Shown here in pieces: positions 23,201 through 34,586 of a stretch of DNA of 64,000 nt. The notes under the pieces are model-generated. The model saw only the letters and a program-made list of their open reading frames with translations, made no database searches and was not told the origin of the DNA. The translations under genes and the position numbers were made by a program. The stretch is from Leucosporidium creatinivorum (lineage: Eukaryota > Basidiomycota > Microbotryomycetes > Leucosporidiales > Leucosporidiaceae): NCBI GenBank assembly GCA_001600635.1, contig BCKL01000003.1:1628235-1692234 (forward strand). The letters run 5' to 3'. Position 1 is the first letter of the stretch; each line of letters begins with the position of its first letter.

Positions 23201-23499
23201 TGCTCGCAGGAGACCCACACTTCGACTCTCCTCGACTACGGAGCGCCCGTCGGATCCGGCGCTGGACCTTCCTCGATGGCCAAGCTTGTCGGAGTCCCCT
23301 GCGGAGTCTCGGTTCAGCTCATCCTCGACGGCGTCATCACCAAGAAGGGGTGGGTTCTCTCGCTGTCTCTTGACCTACAGAACGATAGCTGACCATACTG
23401 TGCTGCAGTATCCTCGCCCCCTACTCGATGGACATTGTTCAGCCCATCATGGACGCCTGCAAGGCCGAGGGCATCGAGCTCGTCGAGAAGGTCCTGTAA
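20266..23499 (+). CDS. SPE3-LYS9: Chimeric spermidine synthase / saccharopine dehydrogenase (SPE3-LYS9)
   Basis: Bifunctional polypeptide of 752 residues. The N-terminal part is spermidine synthase (putrescine plus decarboxylated SAM to spermidine); the C-terminal part is saccharopine dehydrogenase of the alpha-aminoadipate lysine pathway. The fusion is known from basidiomycetes such as Cryptococcus. Motifs: [26 protein letters not shown], then from about residue 300 the Rossmann start [29 protein letters not shown] and [10 protein letters not shown]. Twelve exons total 2,259 nt (753 codons): 20266-20267, 20420-20487, 20619-20623, 20768-20907, 21025-21029, 21095-22158, 22217-22273, 22341-22742, 22801-22847, 22908-23145, 23210-23349 and 23409-23499. 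The start codon is split by intron 1, and exons 3 and 5 are 5 nt each. Coding GC is high with strong C-ending codons, which suggests high expression. Confidence 0.95.
20619..20623 (+). other. 5-nt micro-exon of SPE3-LYS9
   Basis: GTCAG between a CTGCAG acceptor and a GTAAAT donor. It yields the conserved junction WPGQAMTL. An alternative 20-nt exon starting at 20604 would also keep frame but would add five residues (DGTAG) not expected in the family. Confidence 0.7.
21025..21029 (+). other. 5-nt micro-exon of SPE3-LYS9
   Basis: CTACC between AACAG and GTGCGC. It supplies the Tyr and part of the Gln codon in the conserved spermidine synthase motif EFSYQEMIAH. Without it the frame is lost. Confidence 0.85.
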
Positions 23500-23831
23500 A
23501 CAGCGACAAACTACATCTACTTAGACTTCCACTCCACACCACACCACCACACCCACCACAAAACCCAACTCGTCCTAATGTAGCAGTCACCTAGCACTTG
23601 CGCTGGTACGAGTGAGAGGAGAGCGCCGAGAGAGCTGCCTTCGCTTGATGTTCTCGAGACGAGAGTTACATATACCGAGCTCGTTACAGGACATAATATG
23701 CAGGGGGCATAGCAAGAACGCTATGCACCGAGAGTTGCGGAAGGCCTGCCACCGCACAGAGGTGAGCCTGTGCGCCGAGAGCGAGGTCAGCTCGCGCCGA
23801 GGCTCGAGACGATGTCGCGCGGCGCTTACCT
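23500..23831. other. Convergent 3' region, SPE3-LYS9 / HMG-box gene 1
   Basis: 332 bp between two facing stop codons. ACCACACC-rich sequence lies just after the fusion gene. No gene seen. Confidence 0.5.
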
Positions 23832-26817
23832 CTACCTATAAGACTGGAGCTGATCGACGAGACGCGTCTCCGCCGAATACGTCGACTCCATCACATCCAG
23901 ATGCAACCCGAAATCCATCGCCGAGGGCTGTCCTCCTCCGCTCGCAGCTGATCCGCCCGAGCCGTTCCTCCCTTTCGCCATCTTGCCGCCGAATAGGTCA
24001 TTCGAAGGTGCGCTGAAGAGATCCTGACCGCCAAAGTGGTACTCGACGGGAGGGAGGGCGTAGGTCGTGTGCTTGGCGAAGGAGGAGGTGGGAGGGGAAG
24101 GCTTGCTGGGCTTGACGGGGGTCGAGAAGTGAGGTTGAGACGGCGCTTGCGAGGGGAGGTAGTTGCTTGCGTACTCGGCCTCTTCCTCGAGCCCCGCCTC
24201 GGCGAGGAAGAGCTGAGGGTCAATCGTAAATGCCTTGGAGACGATCCTCCCTCCTCCCGCTCCAGCGCCGAGCTGCATCGTCTCCTCCTCCTCCTGCGCC
24301 ATCATCTCGCGACGGCTCATCGTCATGGAAGGCTTCCTCAACTCCCAGCGACCGAGCGAGGACTTGCGGTCGGCGCCTGAGCCGCCGAGGAGGGGCGAGT
24401 TGTCGAAAGATCGGCCGGCGAGGAAGGGGCTCTTGCCCAAATTGAAGGAGGGGAAGACGACTGAGGGAGGGTTCTGAGAGTCGGAGTTGGCGGGTGTGGC
24501 GGTGGGGGCGATGCCGAGCTGACCGTAGCCCTTCGAAGGGCGCTGGCAGGTGACCGACTGCGAGAGAGGGCTCTTGACGGGCGAGGTCGATCCGCTGCCT
24601 TGCTGCTGACGCTGAGGCGAGGTGCTGGACGACGAGAGCGCGGGAGAATCGCCTCCTCGGCTTTCCCAAGTCGAAGTGCTGCCACGCTTGGCGAGGCGCG
24701 TCTGACGAAACGATTGATCGCGGGAAGGAGAGGCAGTGGAGGTCGAGCTGGCGGGCGAGTTGACGATAATGTCGGAGGAGGGTGAGTCGTACGGTGCAGC
24801 ACGAGTGGAGGAGCGCGTTCTGCGAGGAGTGGTGGGCTTGGAGGGAGAAGGAGGGAGAGGAAGCGCCGAAGGATCGACGTTGAGCGGCTGGCGACGGCGA
24901 TGGGGTCGAGGCTTCTCCTTCTTGGTCGAGGGAGGAGCGATGCCGAGTTCTACTTCTAGATCCATCTCGAGCTTGACGCGATCTTGGATGACCTCCTTCT
25001 TCTCCCCCTCGGCGAGAGCTTCTCCGACGAGCTGCATCTTCCTCGCCGTGACCTCGGGCAACTCGTTCGGCGAGAATGGTTTGGGCCCGCTCATCTGCTT
25101 GAGGTTTGGCTTCGGCTGGCGTACCGTCCTCGTCTTGGTCGTACGGCGAGGGACGTATTCCTCCTCGTTGTCTGAGATGGATCCGTCGTTGTCGTCCTCT
25201 CCTTCCTCCTCCATCTTCGCCTTCTTTGCCAGCGCCTTCTTGCCCTGTGGATGAGTAGAGCCGTCAGCGAGAGCTTGGTAAGCGTAAGACGGAACAAGCT
25301 CACCTGGCCGACCGGCTTCCTCGGACCCTTCTGCTTCGGCTTGAAGACGTAATCGGGGTACTTCTCCTTATGCACCCTCTTCTCCTCCTCGGCCAACCGC
25401 TCCCAAAGCTTCTTCTCCTCGGGCGGCAAGCTCCTCCACACCTGCGCAACGACCTGCGAGATGTTCTTCTCATTCTTGATGCCCAAATCGCGCGGGATGA
25501 GGTTGGTCGAGACGGCGTGAGAGCGGAAGAGGATGAAGGCGTTGCGAGGGCGAGTGACGTGGCCGATGGAGCGCTTGCGGGCGTGTGACTTGCGGTGCTC
25601 GTTGAGAGGTGGGAGGGAGGGAGGTGGGAGGGAGCTGAAGATGGCGATGTCGAGGTCGAGCATGGTGGGAGGAGGCGGAGCTTCGGTCGGAGGGAAGGCG
25701 AAAGCGGAGGACGATCCGTTGAAGGAGGAGGACTGGCTTGGGTACGGAGCTGAGCGATGGCTGGAGCGACCGGGAGTGGAGGAAGGCGCCGTTCGAGTGC
25801 GAGTGCGAGTGCGAGGAAGGGGGAGCGCCGAAGGTCCGCTTGCCTCGACGATGAGGTCGTCTTGCATGGCGTGAGAGCCGCTGGTGCTACGCATGTCCGA
25901 CTGAGCGAAGGGTTGACCCTGCTCGGTGCCGGGAAAGGGGGATGGCGCCGGCAGCGAAGGAAGCTCGGGAAGGGGAGGAAGGGGCGGAAGGTCGTCGTCA
26001 GGCGAGGGAGGAGGTAGTTGCGAGTGGCTGTAAGGTGTATCGGCGAGATTGTAAGGTTGAATTGTCGAAGGGAACGAGTAGCGAGGCGAAGGCGGCTCGG
26101 CCCAGCCTTCGGCGTTCGTTTGCTGAGGCCGGACGGGTTGGTAACGAGTCGGCGCCGGCGCCGATGGAGCCTTCTTCTCGACAGGATCAAATCCTCCGAG
26201 ACGAAGCCACTCCTCCTTGCTGAACAGCGCCGGCGGCTCGATCATCTCCTCCTTCAGCTCGGGCAGCTCGGGCAGCCCTTCGAACGTTGGCGACGAGGTA
26301 GGCGAGCCATGGTCGATGACGGTCGAGGACGAGGCTTGACGTTGGCGCTCCTCCCAGCTATTGGAAGCGGGAGTAGGTGCAGGCTCGTAGAGTTGAGGAG
26401 CTGAAGCGCTGGGGTAGACGTCAAAGGGCGAAGGGGCGGGGGGCGAGGACTGCATCTCGTGGAAGACTTGTTGAGGGGTGGTGGCCAGCTTCGGCTCGAC
26501 AAGTTGGTACTGCTGCTGCTTTATATGAGAGATCAGCTTATGCACCAGCGCCCTCCTCGGCAAGGACTCACCTGCTGTCCCTCCCATCGCTGTCGCTCCC
26601 CTTGCTGCTGCTGCCCTCTCTGCCATTCCCTCCACTCATCCGCCGTGTACACAGTCCGCTGCTGCCCCAGACCGTGCATCGCGAGAGCAGGCAGCGGTGC
26701 ACTAGTGCCCGAGTAGAGCGGCAATCCTTTCGCTCGCCGAGCTCGAGCATTCGGCCCATCGGTAGTAGGAGGGACGTCCCAGTTGTCCAATGACGAAGAC
26801 TGGTGCGGTCGGTGCAT
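23832..26817 (-). CDS. HMG-box transcription factor 1 (MATA/Ste11/Prf1-type HMG box)
   Basis: Probable sequence-specific DNA-binding protein of 957 residues. Exons 26572-26817, 25304-26518 and 23832-25244 are all in phase 0 and close in frame. An acceptor (CACCACAG) lies 4 nt before the ATG, so a leader intron precedes it. The HMG box, at about residues 395-480, reads RPRNAFILFRSHAV, ISQVVAQVWRSLPPEEKKLW and RVHKEKYPDYVFKPK, the pattern of the MATA-HMG group that includes Ste11 and the pheromone response factors Prf1/Mat2. Outside the box are a short N-terminal motif PTTDGPNARAR, the motif EEWLRLGGFD, a Pro/Ser-rich middle, RLAKRGS, and a C-terminal HFGGQDLFSAPSNDLFGG. All four recur in the HMG gene at 61842. 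Target genes are unknown; a mating or morphogenesis role is only an inference from the family. Confidence 0.85.
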
Positions 26818-27462
26818 GTTGCTGTGGTGCAGAAGTCGGACGGGTCAGACTTGTTGACTGACGCGTTTGAGCGGGAGAAGAAGAGAAAGAAGCGGGACTC
26901 ACCTCTTGAAGGAAGGGCGAGCGAAGGTGGGTGCAGGGATAACGGTGCTCCGTTTCACGCAGGAGAGTTCCAAGTCGGAGGAGCTTGAAGGAGAGGGAGA
27001 ACAAAGGTATCAAGTCGCTGAGCTGAGGCCGCCTCGCTGATTGATGGCCGTGCTGAAGGGGGAACGCCGAAGGGGGAGCGGGAGCTGTCCTGGATAGAAG
27101 TGCTGGTGCTGCTTCTGCTGCTGAGTCGTCTTGTAGCTTGCTAGCGATTCCGAGCCGCGATTCAGAGGTTTGTTGTGAGGTGAAAGGCCAAGAGTACGGA
27201 CGGTCGGAGCGAGAAGGTCAAGGCGAGGTTCGGACCTGGGCCGAAGCGTTTCTGTAGGCGATTCCAAGGGGGACAAGTCAGGCGTAATCGTTATCAATTC
27301 AAGCTTCTGACTCGCAGAATCCGACTTACACCTCTGCAACAGCCGAAGCGCTATCGCCGCACTTGCGCCGAAGCTCGGTTCAGTCTCTTGTCGCTCATGT
27401 CTGCTCAACTTGCTCGCCTGCCCGCTTCGAAATGATCTGAATAGCCGCTTCGAGTGCATCAG
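26818..27462. promoter_or_regulatory. Upstream region of HMG-box gene 1
   Basis: 645 bp between the HMG-box gene 1 start and the stop of the next minus-strand gene. It contains at least one leader intron ending just before the ATG. An Arg/Gln-rich open frame at 27010-27459 lacks coding character and is not called as a gene. Confidence 0.4.
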
Positions 27463-28425
27463 CTACCTCCCATACCCCTCCATCGCCATCTCCCTCCTCG
27501 CCACCATGCTCGCCGACGATTCACTAGCTCCTCCTCGCTCGCTCCTCGAATGAGCTCTTGCGCGTGGCTGTGGGGGAGTCATCGCTGGTCAACGGATTTC
27601 TACAGTGGTGGACCGAGGCCGAGCTGAACCAAGCAACATGGTGCAGAAGACTCACAAACCTCTCCTCCCACTTCCTCTCCTCCTCCGCCGCCACCTCTCT
27701 CGCCATCTGCATTCTCGCACAAGGTCCACAGCATACCGTCGCCATCAGATCACCGCAAGTCGAGCCTGCTATACCGTACCGCGCTCGGACCCGTCTGTGA
27801 TAGGCGGGGAAGTCAGCTCGGCGCCCGGTCTTGGGAAGGTGGAGCGAGACGAACGGCCGGAGTAAGCAGTCGAGGATCCAGGAGCAGCCTGTTGTTTGTA
27901 TTAGACAGTAGACGACGCAGCTAGTGGAGCAGCACCCTGTTTTTGAGCAAGAAGCGAGCCCGATTAGCCAACGCCGAACGGGTTCCCTTTCACCGAAGCG
28001 AAACCCCGCTCACCTCGTTCAGTAGTAGGCTCTCCCGTCTCTTCCAGTGCTGCTATCCGATTTCTCGTTTTGCCGTAGATGATACAGGGACAGCTGTTGG
28101 CCTCTCTTCAAGGTCAGCGAGCGAGCATTCTCGGCGGTTGGCTCCGAGCCGAACGGAGAAGGGAGAGAGCAAAATCTCACCAACAGCTCCCCACCGCCCT
28201 CCCCGGCTGTTCCCACCACCCACACAACGCCCTACTCCACTCCCGCCCTTCGAATCTCCCGCTGGGTAGAGGAAACCCGTCCGTCCTTCGAAGGACAAGC
28301 TGGCCGAACGGCGAAGGGCCTCCCTCCTCCTCCTTCTCGTGCGAGACGTAGGCGAGGGGAATCATAGCGGGTGTGGGTGAGGGAGGGGTGATGATTAGTG
28401 AGGGGGAGGGGAAGGGCGGGGACAT
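27463..28425 (-). CDS. PLAC8-family cysteine-rich protein
   Basis: A 216-residue PLAC8-domain protein. Five exons (28181-28425, 28014-28093, 27855-27936, 27656-27794, 27463-27567) total 651 nt and close in frame. The domain is read in order as REWSRALCGWWEQPG, CCCPCIIYGKTRNRI, the Cys-rich hydrophobic exon 3 (CCSTSCVVYCLIQTTGCSW), RARYGIAGSTCGDL and the signature CCGPCARMQMAREV. In other eukaryotes such proteins act at the plasma membrane or in cell-size and metal-tolerance control; the role here is unknown. The start is placed at the ATG nearest the domain (MSPPFPSPS), and the frame is open further upstream. Confidence 0.8.
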
Positions 28426-28747
28426 GTCCGCTTGATGGACGGGAGAAGGAAGAGGGAAAGCAGCGAGAGAGGGTGCGCCGAGTCGGCTCAGCCTACGGAG
28501 TGGCGGCGCGGCGTTCGCTGTTCGTTTGGCTCTGGAGGTTAGCGTTCGTTCGGGAGGGGAGGAGTTAAAGAAAGGAGGAGGGTTGATGAACTCACGTGAA
28601 CCCCTCCTGCACAGTCGTCTCGCTTGCCCGACTTCTCCTCTCCTCTCCGCCGAGCCAAGCGACGAGTTGAGGGAAAGGGTGAAGCAAGTGATTACAAGCA
28701 AGTAAGTAACGCGTGTGTAGTAGCACAGAGGTGAGATCACACTATAA

Positions 28748-28764
28748 GTCGTCGTCGTCGTCGT
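28748..28764. repeat. GTC trinucleotide repeat
   Basis: About 5.7 uninterrupted GTC units in the intergenic space between two minus-strand genes. Confidence 0.8.
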
Positions 28765-28885
28765 ATGATAAAGATAAGGGGGGCGTAAGATGGTATGGTC
28801 GGGGTCTGGGTCGTCAAAAAGTTCTGGTCGTCGGGTTCATTCGTAAGCTTCTTGCTGCTCCTCCTTCCTCCACACGGAGAAAAAG

Positions 28886-30185
28886 CTAAGGCTCCGCCGC
28901 CCCACCGCCCGAGCCCTCCTCATGCTCCAAAGCTCGGCCGTAAGCGTAGAGCGAAATGGAGAGGGCGAGGAAGACGAAGAGGAAGAGTGGGGGGAGGATG
29001 TACTGGTTGCGTGGTGTTTCGAGGTGGGCGAAGAAAGAGATCAAAGTCGGTGGAGACGAACGCGGAGAGTGGGACAAGTTTGAGAGGTGGGAGAGGGCAG
29101 GAGGGAGAGAAGAGGGTTCAGCGGATCCGTTGTCGCTAGCGCCGAACGCCCGAGCATCGCATCCCCTCATCCTCGCTCATCATAGAGCAAGGAAGGAGGT
29201 TCGAGATAAAGTGAGACGAGCTCACCTTCCCATAGCACTTGACCTCGGCGACCAAACATCCCCTCGTAACTTTTGGCAAGCCCTCCTGCCTCGCCCTCGC
29301 CCCCGCCGCACCTCCTCCCGCTCGGTCCAGCGGATGAGGCCTGATCTCCTCCTCCAGGCCCAACAACCTCGCCCGTTCCCCTAAGCTCGAATGCTGAGTA
29401 TGCTTCCCGCTCCTATCATTCCCTGCTGCCTCTCCAGCCCCGCTCTCCAAGTCTCCCTCCCTCTGCGCCTGCGCCTGCGCAGAGGAAGCAGAGGAAGGCG
29501 TAAACCACCCCCAAAATGGTATCCTCCTCTCCTCCGTCGCGAAGTCACCGGGCGTTCTCGGTGGTGGGAGGGGGAAAGAAGTGTAGGTCGTGGAGGAGGG
29601 GCGCTCCATTTTCGGCCGAGGAGGCATGGAGCAGCGCCGAGCGGAGCTTGTCGAGAGCGAGGAGGAGGGGGAGGAGGAGCAGTGGATTGGCGCTGCTGGT
29701 GAGGGGGTGAGATGGTTCGAGGGGGAGGAGGAGGGGATGGAATAAGCCGAGGAGGAGGAATGGGATTGGGCCGAGGGGAAGCGGATTTGTGGTGGGTGGG
29801 CGAGGGTTGAAGGGGCGCGAGGTGCTGAGAGGGAGGGATGGTGAGGATGTGCTGCAGAGGACGATGGTGAGGGGTGATAGGACTGCAGCAACTCCCTTCT
29901 CGGCGCCGAATGCGACTCGGCCGGGCGGTCCCTCTCCCTCGTCTCCATCGCTGTCACCTCCCTAGACCTGGCCACCGGCATCGATACGCCTCTCGTTCCT
30001 CCTTCCCTTTTTTTCTCCTCGTAGCCCATCCTACCAGCCGCCGTTGGCATCCTCGGTGAGCCTGGTTGGGAGGTCGAGCCGGGTTGAGCTGGGATCGAGA
30101 GCGAGGGCTTCCGTTTGGGTATGCGAGAGGAACGCTGGGAGGGGGATGGGGGTGCGTTGGGAGACGAGGGTGAGGCGGAGGGCAT
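28886..30185 (-). CDS. Low-complexity protein with C-terminal transmembrane helix
   Basis: A 358-residue protein. Exon 1 (29226-30185) is Ser/Pro/Arg-rich and disordered (MPSASPSSPNAPPSPSQRSS), with one ordered-looking patch EERRIPFWGWFTPSS and LGERARLLGLEEE. Exon 2 (28886-29002) starts at YILPPLFLFVFLALSISLYA, a single membrane helix near the C-terminus, and ends in a short Glu/Gly tail. The junction is phase 0 with GTGAGC and CAACCAG. The layout is that of a tail-proximal, single-pass protein with a large cytosolic domain. Family not recognised. Confidence 0.65.
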
Positions 30186-31085
30186 GAGGGGCTGTAGGTG
30201 ATGGTGCGATTAGCGGAGAGAGCGGAGCGGCGAGGCGAAAGGGGAGAGCTTACCTGTCGAACCGAGAGTAGGGAGCAAGACTATGTACAGCTACAGCAGC
30301 TCTTTTGCTCTGCTCTGCTAAGCTACAGAGCCGAGGGGATCGAGGTGGCAAGCCAGACAAACGTCGAAGGGGATCGCGTCGCGAGAGTGAGGTCAGAGGG
30401 ACTTGGCGATTGAGGTACAGAGTAGAGCGCTGTGTGGGCGTAGGAGAGGGAGATGTAGGTCGGTTGGTCGTCCAATTGCTGCTGTAGCCTTTGCCAGCGA
30501 GACGAGAGCGAAGGAGAACGAAAGAAGGCGGAGGGAAAGAAATGGGCGCGGAGATGTTCGATGTTGGAAGAGATCTGAGCGACGACGAGATCGAGGGTTG
30601 CTCTCCTACGTGTGTGTTGACCTACAGCTTGTATCGCTCTACTCGACTAGATCTATCGCCCTACAGCTCCCACCATCTCGCTCAATAAGCTCCGCTCGGT
30701 CCGCTTCCCCAGACCTCCTCTGGCACGCGACTTTGCGTAGGACGACGATGGCTCGCTCAAAGCTCGTTCTGTAGCTCAGCAGCTGTACCGAGCTGTAGAC
30801 TCTACACGCCTACTGCTCCAGTCCCCGCTGAGCGCTCGTAGACGAGTTGAGAGCTCAAAGGCGTTGGCTGCTCTCGACGAGCAAGTTAACTCCGTGCTAC
30901 TCTCGGACCTCTTCAGAGATGTGATGGCCTTGGCAGCTGGAATTTACGTTCAGCTCGCTAACTCAGACTTCAGACAGCCCACTGCAGCCTCTTTCGCTCT
31001 TGCCGCTCGCTGCTCTTAGACTCGAGCTTCTCAGGCAGCAGCTCGCTTCTACCGCACTACAGCTCACACAGTAGAGCACGAGAGG
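30186..31085. promoter_or_regulatory. Divergent promoter region (900 bp)
   Basis: Lies between the divergent starts at 30185 (-) and 31086 (+). It contains many CTACAGCT words and short frames without coding character. No site could be named with confidence. Confidence 0.4.
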
Positions 31086-34000
31086 ATGGCACACCACTCG
31101 ATCTACCCATCTACACCTCCCACCACCTCCGACTCACTGCTCTACTCGACCCCTTCAACACCACCTCACCAGCAGCTCACCTCACTCCCTCCTTCGCCCG
31201 ACTCGCCTCTACATCGCCCTTTACCTCGATCACATCCACCCCTAGTCCAGCAACACATTCAAGAAGAGGAGACTGCTGCAGAGGAAGAAGCGCAGGCAGG
31301 ACCCCTCTTCCTCTCCATTGACGCAGCGCAGAACAAGGTCCGCGCCTGCGTGTTGGACAGCAGATTGCAAGTCGTCTGGGTTGAGCAAGTCGAGGTGGAT
31401 ACAGAGCTCGCAGAGTATGGGTGAGTCCTGCCTGGCGTCTCTCTCGCTCATTGCTCGAAGTCGCCGAACCGCAGCTCATCGCCGAGCTCCCAACGCCGAA
31501 CTCCCCACTGGACCCATCTCTCTCACCTCGACCAGCACTCGCAATGGCGCCTACACCCTCGGGAATGAGATCACCTGTCCCTCCGAGCTGAGGATCAAGG
31601 CGGTGGACTTGCTTTTGGAGAAGCTGGCGTTGGATGGACCCGAGGCCATGTTAGGAAGGATCAAGTCCGTGTCGGGGGCTGCGCAGGTGTGTCGTCTCTT
31701 TCCCCTTTACTCTTAGCTCCATCTCCGAGCTCCTCGCCAGCTCACTAGATCCGACTCTCGAACCCTTTCTCGGCGCTAACTCTCGGCGCTGTCTCATCGC
31801 ACAGTCCTCCTCACCCCATTTCCTTTCGCCCTCTTTCACCCGCCTCCTCGCCTCCAGCACGCACCCGACCTCCTCCTCGCACCGCCTCTCCTCCCTCCTC
31901 ACCTCCTCCACGGCCTTCTCCCTCCCGACCCCTCCGACTCGGAATGACACCTCGGCGATGAGACAAGTGAGGGAGATTGAGCTCGCTGTGGGGAGAAGTG
32001 TGATGGAGATGGAGGAGGAGGAAGAGGTGGAGAGTACGAAGCAGACGCCCGCACCGCCCAGTACGCCGGTGAGGGGGGAGTCGCCTTCGCCTTCGCCTGC
32101 GCCGAGGGTCGGTGAGGGGAATCATCTGCTGCCGAGTTCGGTCGACGCCTCGCCCTCCACCTCGACTTCCACCTCGACTACGCCCCCTCCCTCGACCTCG
32201 ATCTCTTCCCCTCAAGCTCAAGCTCAACCGCGCACCCCACCCCGCTTCAGCACCTCACCCCCCACTCTCGGCCGTTCGCACCTCACGCAGCGTACCGGTA
32301 CGATTCTCCAATCCTCCTCGCTCGCGTGTCAGCTACTCCGTCTCCGCCAGCTGGACGAAGCGAGGGCGGCGGATCAAGAAGCCGAGCATGAGGGAGAGAC
32401 GAAGAGCGATTGGAGCGGCGAGAGGGAAAATAGCAGGGAGGATGAGAAGGGCGGTGTGTTGGAGAGGACGGCGCATGTAGTCAGTGAGGGGACGCTATTG
32501 AGCTCGCTGTTCCTCGGCCGGTGAGTCGTCTTTTATCCCGCTCCTCTTCGACGAACCTCGCCGAGCAGCGCTGACCCTCGCCGAACCGCCACAGCCTAGC
32601 CCCCACCTGCTCCTCCGACGCCTCCTCCTCCTGTCTCTTCGACCCTCAAGCCAACGAGTGGGACCCCGAGCTGAGCAGCATAGTCATGGGGGACTCGGAG
32701 CCCGAGCGCGAGTTTTTTGAGGGGCAGATGAGTGGGGGGGGGAGGTTGAGAGGCATGCTTGGAGAGGTGGTGAGCGATGGGGGGAGGGCGGTGAGTCCGT
32801 TTGAGCTTCTGCGCGAAGGAGGAGAAGGCGGAGAACTGATGAGCCGGTGTTGAGCAGATTGGGACCGTCTCGAGCTACTTTGTCAACCGTTTCGGCTTCT
32901 CGTCGGGTGCGTTTCAAGCTCTCTTTTCTCCTCTCTCCTCATACTCCATTGCTGACACTCTCTCGCGTATCGCCGAACAGACTGCCTCCTCCTCCCATTC
33001 ACCACCGACGTTCTTTCCTCCTTCCTCTCCTACCCCTCCAACACCGAAGAGAGGCCAGCGATCTTGTCCCTCGGCGTAGGAGGCGACGATACCCTGCTCG
33101 TTCCTTGTGGAGCGTGGAAACCGAGTATCGAGGAGGGGAGGAGCGTCGTTGGGCATCCGGCGAGGAGGGGCGGGTCGGCGCTGGGAGGGGGCGAGGAGGA
33201 GGATGAGTGGGTGGCGATCATCTCGTGAGCCGTCTTCCTTCACTCTCTCGAAGGCGAGATCGAAAGCTGACCGACGACGAGGATAAACAGCAACCAGGAC
33301 GCCGCGCTCGGCCGCTCCCTCGCCCGCGACCTCTACTGCAACGGTCAATGGAACGTTTTCAGTCGGTTGACGGCAATCGTCCCACACGGAGGGACCATTG
33401 GGTCTGTCTCTCTTCTCCCTCTCTCACTCATCTCTCCGCCGAGCTGACCTCGCTCGCTCCCGCACCTTACAGCCTCGACGACAAGTACTTCTCCTTCTTC
33501 TTCCCCCACGGCGAGACGAGCGGCACCAACGTCGCTCAGCAGGGGTTCATGAGGTTCATGAGTGGGACGAGGGTGCAGGAGTTCCCGGATAGGAAGGCCA
33601 ACCCGAGGTTGTTGTTGGAGAGTCAGTGTGAGTTGGGCTCGGCTTTCTCTCCTTCTTTCGTCGAGCGTTCGGAACTCGTAGCTTTCGGTCGCTCAGCGTT
33701 GTTGACGGAGGCGGGAATGCTGATCTCTGCATCTCACACACAGTCCTCTCCCTCCGCTACCGCCTCTCCCTTCTCTACTCCTCGCTCTCCCCCTCCTCTC
33801 CTCCGCCGCCCTTCAACAGCCCACTCCCCTTCCCCCCTCTCTCCACTTCTCACCTCCCGACGACCCTCCTCCTCATAGGCGCGCCCGCCCAAAACCCCGC
33901 CATCATCTCCCTGGCCTCTACCATCTTTGGGTGCCGAGCCTACTTTGTCGACGAAACGACCGAGATGGCCTCTTCCTCCCCTTCGGCGTTGGGGCTGAGT

Positions 34001-34586
34001 GTGGAGGGAGGGGGCGGAGCAGGGTGGAAGACGACGAGTAGTGCGTTGGGAGCGGGGTATAAGGCTGCTTGGGGGTTTGCGAGGGCGAGGGGGTGGGATT
34101 GGAGCGAAGGGGAGGGAGGGGGAGCAGGAGAAGGAGAAGGAGAGGGAGAAGAAAAGGAGAAGGAGCAGAGGAACTTCTCGGCGTTTGTGAGGGACGTCAA
34201 GGCCTCCGCTCACTCGAGCTCGAGCAGTGAGAAGGATGACCAGAGGGGAACGAGCCCGAGGAACAGGGAGAGGGAGGTGATTGATTTGGTCGGTGTTGGA
34301 GAGGAGAAGGATGAAGACGGAGTGAGGAGGCGATTGGAGGAGGTGTCGGTCTGGTGTAGGGAGGATGGAGAGGTCGACTCGGTGGCGGCGGTGGCGGCGG
34401 CGGTGGAGGAGGATGGGAAGGAGGGTTTGACGCTCGTTGCGAGCCCCGACAGGGAGGAGTTCAAGTTTTACGCTTCGAGTGAGTTCTCTTCTTCATCTTT
34501 AGATGCCGATGCTGACCTCGTCAACGAGCACAGTGCTCCGCGAGCACGTCCGCCTCGAATCCAACGCTCGCCGAGGGCTCATCTAA
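31086..34586 (+). CDS. Divergent xylulokinase-like FGGY carbohydrate kinase
   Basis: Ten exons (31086-31420, 31536-31686, 31805-32520, 32595-32790, 32858-32906, 32981-33224, 33291-33401, 33473-33627, 33744-34478, 34534-34586) total 2,745 nt and close in frame, giving 914 residues; yeast xylulokinases are about 550-620. Family landmarks: FLSIDAAQNKVRACVLDSRL, AEYGTRNGAYTL, AVDLLLEKL, IGTVSSYFVNRFGFSSDC, NQDAALGRSLARDLYCNGQW, KYFSFFFPHGET, and a C-terminal FGGY-C segment (APAQNPAIISLASTIFGC, ALGAGYKAAWGFARARG). It carries a 70-residue N-terminal extension and long Ser/Thr/Pro and acidic insertions. The usual GDN motif before the second domain reads TTDVLSS here, and the substrate-loop region is replaced by low complexity. 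Whether it still phosphorylates D-xylulose is doubtful. Confidence 0.75.

Noticed and set aside
27010-27459. 149-codon minus-strand frame upstream of HMG-box gene 1
   Set aside because: Starts with a basic, Ser/Arg-rich run without conserved features; more likely leader sequence.
28426-28740. Extension of the PLAC8 gene to an upstream Met at 28740
   Set aside because: The frame is open, but the extra part is low-complexity and has intron-like donors; the nearer ATG at 28425 was preferred.
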